Of a stretch of DNA of 8,787 nt, positions 1 through 6,000 are shown one piece after another. Source of the stretch: JBOFDK01 sp051650305 (lineage in GTDB: Bacteria > Bacillota > Clostridia > Lachnospirales > Cellulosilyticaceae). Location of the stretch: NCBI GenBank assembly GCA_051650305.1, contig JBOFIT010000001.1:1-8787 (forward strand), read 5' to 3'. The position numbers and the translations under genes are program-made. The notes under the pieces are model-generated. The model was given only the letters and a program-made list of their open reading frames with translations. It was not told the origin of the DNA and did not search any database. Numbering within the stretch: position 1 is the stretch's first letter; every line of letters starts with the position of its first letter.

Positions 1-12
1 ATGTGTAAGAAT

Positions 13-17
13 AGGGG
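13..17 (+). promoter_or_regulatory. Ribosome binding site of the regulator (start-deciding)
   Basis: AGGGG touches ATG18 with no spacer but sits 9 nt before an in-frame GTG at 27-29. The spacing favours translation from GTG27. Only 17 nt lie upstream in the window, so the promoter is not visible. Confidence 0.45.
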
Positions 18-1868
18 ATGACTATAGTGAATTACAATACAGATTTTATGTACCATATAGGAAATATTATTTATGACTTAAGAAAAGAAGCCAATCTATC
101 ACAGCAGCAGATTTGTTATGGACTATGCTCTGATGCGGAGTATTCTCGGATTGAGAGAGGGGAAAAGGTACCAGACCCTTTCTTATTGGAGTATGTCTTA
201 CAAAGATTGGGTAAGTCGGCGGATTATTTTGAATATGTGCTGAAGGATGAGCATTACTTGCTGTATGAACTGAGAGAGAAAATCCACCAAGCCATAAGAG
301 AGAAGGAATATGAGTTTGCAAAAGAAAGACTGAGCTTCTACGAGAAACAAAAGGGAGCAAAAAAAGCTGTACATAGGCAGTATATTTATAAATTAAGAGC
401 ACTGATAAGTATTAAACAAGAGGGCGATGTCGCAACGGCCATGGAGTGGATTAGCCAAGCCATTGCACTGACGATTCCTATGAGTGCGGGAGAGATTATC
501 TCTTCCTATACGATTAGTATACAAGAGTTGCAGCTTATCTTGATGCAGATTGAAATTAAGATAAAGCAAGGGGAAGAACAGGAAGCAATAAGAGAGCAAC
601 TATACCATCTTATCGAGTATGTAGATGGTCATTATAGTGATGAACCAGAAAAAGGTAAAATTTATCCTTTTATGGTATTATTGCTTACAAAAATTACAAA
701 AAGGCAAGAGTACATCACATTAGATAGTGTATGTAAGCGAGCAATGGAGATATTGACTAATAATAGGATATCAACTAATTTGATAGGAATTCTTAAACTA
801 AGAATAGACATCTTGAAAGATAAGAAAGAAAACGAAGAGAGTATACGAAAGTTAGAATTGCAAAAGGATGCCTTAGTAGCTATAACACATCAATATGGAG
901 AAGAAGTAGAGGAATGGATATTGGTTTCAGCAGTGTCTAGAGCTTTTCATTTAGATTGGGAAATTATTAAAAACAATCGTATATCTAGAAATATGACACA
1001 AGAAGATGTTTGTGAAGATATATGTACGCAAGAGACATTATCAAGGATAGAAACAAGGAAGAGAAGTCCACATTCAATCAATTTTAAAGACTTGACGAAA
1101 AGGATAGGTGTGAAAAGAGAACTTATAAGCTCATGTATTATGGCTTCACAGTATATCGTATTAGAGAAAAAGAGAGAACTAGATTGGTTTAGACATTATT
1201 TTAAATGGGAAGAAGCGGAAAATTGTTTAAAAGAAATTGAGAGGTATTATTTCCCAAATGTAGAAGAAAATGAACAATTCTTTATCTATCAGCGTACGAT
1301 GATTAAATTTAGACAAGAAAAGATAGAGGCACTAGAAGCACTAGAACAGCTAGAAAAAGCATTAAAATTAACTGTAATAAATTATAGAGAAATAGATTTA
1401 GAGACAAGTATGTTGACGAACCAAGAGGTTGAAATTTTGTGTAATATAGCAAATATCTATACTAAAATAAATCATAAAGAGAAGACAATAAAGTTGATGC
1501 AAGAACTATTACAAAGTTTTAGAAAAGGATATGTAGACATTCGGTATAAATCAAAAGGTGTTTTGTTAGTTATGAATAATTTAGCAAGTTATTTAGAAGA
1601 AATAGATGAATTTGACAAGGCAATAGAATTAAATAATGAAGGAATACAATTGACACTGAGATGCGGAAGAGGAAATGGTATTGGTAGATTTCTTACAGAA
1701 AAAGCATATACTATTGAACGTATGAAAAAGAATGGAATAGAATGTGAAGAAGATTCACTAGAAATCTATAAACAAGCATTTTATATTACAGACTTATTCA
1801 AAGAAGAAGTACAGCATCGAACACTGCTTAATTATCTAGGAAAGCAGTGTAATGAATGGTATAAATAA
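18..1868 (+). CDS. RRNPP-like XRE/TPR transcriptional regulator with two helix-turn-helix domains
   Basis: Predicted cytoplasmic DNA-binding regulator of 616 residues that probably senses a small peptide. Seen: an XRE-type HTH at about residues 14-73 (NLSQQQICYGLCSDAEYSRIE, residues 26-46), a helical region to about 300, a second HTH at about 314-372 (NMTQEDVCEDICTQETLSRIE, 325-345), then more helices with a TPR-like unit near 520-560 (EFDKAIELNNEGI). The two HTH cores align residue for residue with an offset of 299. HTH plus TPR is the plan of RRNPP peptide sensors, which are usually about 280-420 residues with one HTH, so this is a long, duplicated form. GC falls from about 40% to below 30% near nt 640. 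Start: ATG18 directly abuts AGGGG (13-17), whereas GTG27 lies 9 nt after it and would give a protein 3 residues shorter; GTG27 may be the real start. The gene converges on the small peptide gene at 1929-2078. The regulator class is well supported; peptide sensing is inferred. Confidence 0.88.
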   Translation: MTIVNYNTDFMYHIGNIIYDLRKEANLSQQQICYGLCSDAEYSRIERGEKVPDPFLLEYVLQRLGKSADYFEYVLKDEHYLLYELREKIHQAIREKEYEFAKERLSFYEKQKGAKKAVHRQYIYKLRALISIKQEGDVATAMEWISQAIALTIPMSAGEIISSYTISIQELQLILMQIEIKIKQGEEQEAIREQLYHLIEYVDGHYSDEPEKGKIYPFMVLLLTKITKRQEYITLDSVCKRAMEILTNNRISTNLIGILKLRIDILKDKKENEESIRKLELQKDALVAITHQYGEEVEEWILVSAVSRAFHLDWEIIKNNRISRNMTQEDVCEDICTQETLSRIETRKRSPHSINFKDLTKRIGVKRELISSCIMASQYIVLEKKRELDWFRHYFKWEEAENCLKEIERYYFPNVEENEQFFIYQRTMIKFRQEKIEALEALEQLEKALKLTVINYREIDLETSMLTNQEVEILCNIANIYTKINHKEKTIKLMQELLQSFRKGYVDIRYKSKGVLLVMNNLASYLEEIDEFDKAIELNNEGIQLTLRCGRGNGIGRFLTEKAYTIERMKKNGIECEEDSLEIYKQAFYITDLFKEEVQHRTLLNYLGKQCNEWYK

Positions 1869-1871
1869 GAA

Positions 1872-1918
1872 AAAAAGCGTGATTATTGAAGGTAGCCCCT
1901 TCAACAATCACGCTTTTT
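1872..1918. terminator. Bidirectional rho-independent terminator between convergent genes
   Basis: Arms at 1872-1892 and 1898-1918 pair at 20 of 21 positions (one A.C mismatch, 1885/1905) around a 5-nt loop. The stem has an A-tract on the left (1870-1876) and a T-tract on the right (1914-1918), so it can end transcription from either side. It starts 3 nt after the regulator stop codon and ends 10 nt from the stop of the minus-strand peptide gene, so it isolates the two convergent transcripts. Confidence 0.93.
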
Positions 1919-1928
1919 AAGTTGAATA

Positions 1929-2078
1929 TTAGTGAGTCACTACTACATCTACAGGTGGTGAGATACCAAAAGTTTGGATAGCTTCACCTTCACATGGCTT
2001 CGCTGCAAATGTAGGAACAGCTGTCATACAAAGAACCCCTACTAATAATAAACATACAACTTTACTCATTTTTTTCAT
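1929..2078 (-). CDS. Small exported peptide, candidate pheromone precursor
   Basis: A 49-residue pre-peptide, unrecognised as a named family. The start ATG (2076-2078) follows a near-perfect AGGAGGA ribosome binding site. The n-region is MKKMSK, the hydrophobic core is VVCLLLVGVLCMTAVP (residues 7-22), and a signal peptidase I site fits after TFA (residue 25). The predicted mature part is 24 residues, starting AKPCEGEAIQ and ending SPPVDVVVTH, with one Cys (residue 29). The gene lies tail-to-tail with an HTH/TPR regulator, as in pheromone-receptor pairs, where the active ligand is often a 5-10 residue piece at or near the C-terminus. It is divergent from the PPTase-synthase operon. By inference it is the signal read by the neighbouring regulator. 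Alternatives: a small secreted effector or bacteriocin-like peptide. That it is a real, exported product is well supported by the start, RBS, signal peptide and terminator; the pheromone role is less certain. Confidence 0.8.
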   Translation of the reverse strand: MKKMSKVVCLLLVGVLCMTAVPTFAAKPCEGEAIQTFGISPPVDVVVTH

Positions 2079-2085
2079 TGTTAAA

Positions 2086-2092
2086 TCCTCCT
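2086..2092 (-). promoter_or_regulatory. Strong ribosome binding site of the peptide gene
   Basis: On the minus strand AGGAGGA lies 7 nt before ATG (2078). It is close to a full anti-16S match, which supports the short ORF as a truly translated gene. Confidence 0.88.
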
Positions 2093-2104
2093 CGTAATGT
2101 GTTA

Positions 2105-2133
2105 ACTATACTGTACCTTAGTTATTAAACTAA
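2105..2133 (-). promoter_or_regulatory. Candidate promoter of the peptide gene
   Basis: On the minus strand a -10-like TATAGT (2105-2110) is preceded, after 17 nt, by TTAGTT (2128-2133) at the -35 position. Transcription would begin near 2098, giving a leader of about 20 nt. The -35 is poor against TTGACA and coincides with one arm of the dyad at 2118-2133. That fits a promoter needing an activator, or one blocked by a repressor. Based on reading consensus only. Confidence 0.45.
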
Positions 2134-2136
2134 AGT
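2115..2136. promoter_or_regulatory. Candidate operator dyad (TTAGTT-N4-AACTAA)
   Basis: A perfect 6-bp inverted repeat, TTAGTT (2118-2123) and AACTAA (2128-2133), is separated by ATTA. After one mismatched pair it is extended by matching AC/GT ends (2115-2116, 2135-2136). The two arms are 10 bp apart, one helical turn, as expected for a dimeric HTH protein. It covers the -35 position of the peptide promoter and is the best candidate binding site for the neighbouring regulator; the link is inference. Confidence 0.5.
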
Positions 2137-2209
2137 TTATGATTTTTTTTGAGAAAACACAAGTGAAAGGAAACATCATGCTTAATTTCCAAAAAACGTC
2201 ATAATAAAA

Positions 2210-2225
2210 AATATAATATTATATT
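2210..2225. repeat. Perfect 16-bp AT-only palindrome
   Basis: AATATAAT (2210-2217) is followed directly by its reverse complement ATTATATT (2218-2225). It contains TATAAT on both strands. Given the AT-rich surroundings it could be chance, but it lies centrally between the divergent genes and could be a protein site or part of a promoter. Confidence 0.5.
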
Positions 2226-2246
2226 AAAATATTCTTAAATTTACAA
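2218..2246 (-). promoter_or_regulatory. Second candidate promoter toward the peptide gene
   Basis: On the minus strand TTGTAA (2241-2246) and a consensus TATAAT (2218-2223) are spaced by 17 nt, the best sigma-A-like match in the intergenic region. It would give a peptide leader of about 130 nt. The DNA is AT-rich, so a chance match is possible. Confidence 0.4.
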
Positions 2247-2256
2247 ATAATTACAA
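2241..2256. repeat. TTACAA direct repeat, one-turn spacing
   Basis: TTACAA occurs at 2241-2246 and 2251-2256, so the copies start 10 bp apart and lie on the same helical face. It is about 90 bp upstream of the PPTase start and could be an activator half-site pair. Short and AT-rich, so weak. Confidence 0.3.
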
Positions 2257-2330
2257 CCTGTGACAATATATGTATGGATGAAAGCGACAAATAGCCGTAA
2301 ATGAAATAAACATCATCATGTAAGCATATG

Positions 2331-2338
2331 AGGAGGGG
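2331..2338 (+). promoter_or_regulatory. Ribosome binding site that fixes the PPTase start at GTG2343
   Basis: AGGAGGGG lies inside the first codons that would follow ATG2328. AGGAGG is 6 nt from the in-frame GTG2343, ideal spacing, while ATG2328 has no purine-rich site upstream. The first five residues of the longer reading (MRRGE) are the Shine-Dalgarno sequence being translated, so GTG2343 is the likely start. Confidence 0.82.
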
Positions 2339-2342
2339 AGAA

Positions 2343-3011
2343 GTGAAGCTTTATGTGCTAAATATTGGCGAGGCATTTGGAGAAGGATTGGAAGAAAAAC
2401 TTGCACACATACCGGAAGATGTACATGACCAAGTACTGAAGTTCAAAAAGCATGAAGACCGTGTAAGAAAGCTATACTCAAGGTTACTTGTAGACCGTGT
2501 GGTAAGTGAGAACTTAGGGCAAGGCTTGAGTAAAACAGAAATCGTAAGGAATGCATATGGGAAGCCGTATGTAAAAGCTAGCGATTCATTTTATTTTAAT
2601 GTGTCCCATGCTAAAGAATGGATCGTGTGTGCCGTAGATTGTGAAGAAATAGGGGTGGATGTGGAGTATGTGGCGCCTCTAGATCTAGCATTAGCAGAGC
2701 GTTTTTTTGCTGAAAACGAAAAGGCATATATCTTTAGTAAGCAGCCCAATCAGCAGATAGAGGCTTTTTATGAGATATGGACACTAAAGGAAAGTTACAT
2801 CAAGCAGCAGGGGAAAGGTCTATCCATAGATCTAAGAGACTTTGAAATGCGAGAGGTATATGGCAAATGGCAGGTGAAATCAGAGAAGTATAGTGAAGCA
2901 GTTTATTTTCAGACAGTGCCACTGGATAAAAACTATAAGTTAGCCGTGTGCAGTGCCAGAAAAAATCAAGATATAGTTTATGTGAAATATGATACAAGAG
3001 AGTGGGGGTAA
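2343..3011 (+). CDS. Sfp-type 4'-phosphopantetheinyl transferase
   Basis: Transfers the phosphopantetheine arm of coenzyme A to the active serine of carrier domains, turning apo-ACP/PCP into holo form; cytoplasmic and Mg2+-dependent in this family. The protein is 222 residues from GTG2343, matching Sfp-type enzymes (about 220-240). Motifs in order: KPYV and FYFNVSHAKEWIVCAV (substrate and CoA region), GVDVEYV (metal-binding Asp and Glu), and WTLKESYIKQQGKGLSI with the conserved W..KE...K..G.GL pattern. An in-frame ATG at 2328 exists but its first codons are the ribosome binding site. The synthase start codon follows the stop with one base between, so the two are co-transcribed and probably translationally coupled. 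The obvious clients are the carrier domains of the adjacent synthase (Ser679, Ser1719). A dedicated PPTase at the head of the operon suggests a self-sufficient cluster. Confidence 0.95.
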   Translation: MKLYVLNIGEAFGEGLEEKLAHIPEDVHDQVLKFKKHEDRVRKLYSRLLVDRVVSENLGQGLSKTEIVRNAYGKPYVKASDSFYFNVSHAKEWIVCAVDCEEIGVDVEYVAPLDLALAERFFAENEKAYIFSKQPNQQIEAFYEIWTLKESYIKQQGKGLSIDLRDFEMREVYGKWQVKSEKYSEAVYFQTVPLDKNYKLAVCSARKNQDIVYVKYDTREWG

Positions 3012-3012
3012 A

Positions 3013-6000
3013 ATGGTAAAGATTAATTTAGCGTCTCTAGAGCAGATCTCTATGGACAAGCTTATCCAAAAAAAGGAGATTCAAGCCAATGAAATAGCTA
3101 TCATTGGTATAGCAGGGCAGTTTCCGAAGGCAGAAGATATAGATGCCTTTTGGGAGAACCTAAAGGAAGGGTTAACATGTGTACAGGCCTTTCCAGAGCA
3201 ACGACGTGAAGATGCAGACAAGTATGTATCAAATTTCGTACCTAAATTGTTTGGCAAGGGCTATGGAATCGGTAGTTATCTAGAGGATATTGATACGTTT
3301 GACTATAGTTTCTTTAAGCTATCACCTAGTGAGGCGAACTTGATGGACCCAAGTCAAAGGCTCTTTTTGCAGACAGCCTATCATGCTATCGAAGATGCAG
3401 GCTATGCCGGTGAGCGTATAAGGGGAAGTCATACGGGGGTATACCTAGGCTATAATGCAGATGCACTTTATGCATACCGAGACATCGTGAAGGATGCAAA
3501 AGAAGAGAGCTTGGCTATGGCAGTACCAGGAAATTTGACGTCAATTATTGCAAGTCGCATTGCCTACTTACTTGACTTTAAAGGGCCAAGTCTTTCAGTG
3601 GATACGGCATGTTCATCTTCTTTAGTTGCAGTGCATCTAGCGTGCCAAGCCATTCGAAGTGGCGATTGCCATATGGCGTTAGCAGGCAGTGTGCGCTTAA
3701 ATTTATTACCAGTCAAGCATGATCAAAAACTAGGCATCGAGTCTTCAGATGGTATCACACGTACTTTTGATGAATCTTCAGATGGTACTGGAAATGGTGA
3801 GGGTGTATGTATACTTATGCTGAAAGGTTTATCCGATGCTATAAAAGATAAAGACTATATTTATGGTGTCATCAAAGGAAGTGCCATGAATCAAGACGGA
3901 AGCTCAGTGGGTATTACGGCACCTAATGTAAAAGCACAAGAAGAAGTGATTCTTAAAGCTTGGGAGCATGCAAACATTGATCCACGTACCATTTCTTACA
4001 TAGAGGCCCATGGTACAGGAACCCGATTAGGAGATCCTATAGAAATTGATGCCCTAACGAGGGCTTTTAGAAAGTATACAGAAGACAAGCATTTCTGTGC
4101 CATTGGTTCGGTAAAGACCAATATGGGACATTTAGATAATGCAGCGGGTATGGCAGGTATGGCGAAAGCTACGTTGGCTTTAAGGGCAGCTATGATTCCG
4201 CCTCACTTACACTTTAAGACACCCAATACACAGATTGACTTCGACAATGCACCTGTGTATGTAGAGACCAAGCTCACTAAGTGGGAGCCTCAAGACATGC
4301 CACGAAGATGTGGTGTCAGTGCATTCGGCTTAAGTGGTACCAATTGCCATATCGTTATGGAGGAGGCACCTTATGTGGCACCTCGTCAAGAGTCTGGTAA
4401 AGCATCTATGGTACCATTGTCCGCCAAATCAAAAGAAGCACTCCAACACTTAGTGGAGGCGTATCAGAACTTTGCTTTCGATGAAGGGTGTGTCCTACGT
4501 GACATTGCCTACACTGCAAGCTTTGGTAGAGAGCATCACAAGTATCGACTAGGGATTGTGGCTACGGATGTAGCAATGCTTCAAGAAAAACTGAGAAGTC
4601 TTACAGTACCTTATGTCACAGATGAAGTAAATGGCATTTTCTACGGTGAAGTGGGGCAAGGCACTATGGATATGAAGTCTGAAGTAGTGGCGGAAATGAC
4701 AAGTAGCCTTAGGGCAGCGCACTATGTATCGGGACAGGCACTAGAGTGGCAACCAGATACAGGTGAAGATGTAAGAAAGACAAGGATTCCTTGCTATCCA
4801 TTCGAGAAGAAACGCTGCTGGGTGGAGCTACCAGAGATACGAAAAGGTGAAGACCAAGCTGAAGAAGCATCTGCTCGTACACAGGTGAAAGAAGCACAGC
4901 AGTCTCAAGGATTTACCGTAAAGCCTTTAGGTAAAGAAGATGAGGATTATACACTACTTGAACGCCATTTGACACAGATTTATGGAGAGGTTCTGGGCTT
5001 TGAGGAAATAAACATTGAAGATGACTTCTTTGATTTAGGAGGGGACTCCATCATCGCCATGAAGATTGCAAAAATCATCCAAGATCGTCTAGGGATTCAA
5101 GCCCATATGGCAGATTTACTAGAGTGCATTGGTATTGCAGAGTATAGTGCATACCTACTGGAAAATGCAGACTGTAGCAAGCTGATGGCGAAGGAGACGG
5201 AAGTGCCACAAGAAGAGGCATCAGATGAACAAGTGGAAATACGATGCTACCCAGCTTCATCCGCACAAAAGCGCTTATTTGTGACTTGCCAAGATGAGGC
5301 ACTTAGTGTGACTTACAACATCACAAATGCCATAGAAATACAGGGGGCAATGGAGGTCGCAAAGATTACGGAAGTTTTCAATGCGCTTACCAAACGTCAT
5401 GAAAGCTTAAGAACATCATTTGAGATACAAGATGGGGAAATCATGCAGATCATCCATCCAACAGCTACCTTTGAAGTTGAGCATGAGGTATGTGCTCCAA
5501 CAGAGGTGGATGAAAAGATTAGGTCCTTCGTGAAAGGCTTTGATTTAACCACTTATCCGCTTATGCGTGTGAAGTTACTCCAACTTCAAGAAGACAAATG
5601 GATCTTGGTATTTGATGCAAGTCACTTGATTTGTGATGGGTACTCTGTACACCTAATAAGTAGTGAATTTATCAGACTGTATGCAGGCGATAAGCTTGGC
5701 AAGCTGGGTGTACAATACCACGATTATACAAGTGACCAAGAAGCTTTCAAGCAAGAAGAGGCCTATAAGGGACATCAAGACTATTGGCAACGCAAATTAG
5801 GGGGAGACTTACAAAAATTAGAGCTACCAAATGATTTCCAAGAAATCACAAACCAAAGTAAAAAAGGAGCAATCTATCGTTTCACGATTCCTGAAGCAAT
5901 GATGGCAAAAGTTAATGCTTTTGCAAGTGAGCAAGGAACGACTTTGTATATGGTACTCCTAGCAGTCTATAAGGTGATGCTTTCGAAGTATTGCCAGCAA

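Larger units (their letters stand above)
2079..2342. other. Divergent control region between peptide gene and biosynthetic operon
   Basis: This 264-bp AT-rich intergenic stretch holds the candidate operator, palindrome and minus-strand promoters listed separately. On the plus strand no convincing -35/-10 pair at 16-18 nt spacing was found in front of the PPTase gene. The start of that operon may therefore depend on an activator or a non-consensus promoter. No RNA gene, riboswitch-like fold or further small ORF with a good ribosome binding site was recognised. Confidence 0.6.

Noticed and set aside
1..21. ATG at position 1 with stop TGA at 19-21 (six codons)
   Set aside because: Too short to judge and cut by the window edge; it could be a leader ORF or chance, and nothing supports it.
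67..599. Two minus-strand ORFs (67-402 and 393-599) under the regulator
   Set aside because: They lie fully opposite the regulator's coding frame, have no recognisable domain, and the plus-strand protein shows clear HTH motifs across the same bases.
2118..2150. Dyad followed by a T-run (2143-2150) as a plus-strand terminator
   Set aside because: The stem is AT-only except for one G-C pair per arm and is separated from the T-run by about 9 nt; no plus-strand gene ends there. An operator is a better reading.
2171..2316. 9-bp direct repeat AAACATCAT at 2171-2179 and 2308-2316
   Set aside because: Short, AT-rich, and 137 bp apart with no matching flanks or spacing logic; likely chance.
2800..2997. 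Minus-strand ORF under the PPTase gene
   Set aside because: It overlaps the conserved PPTase motif WTLKESYIK on the other strand and resembles no family; a shadow frame.
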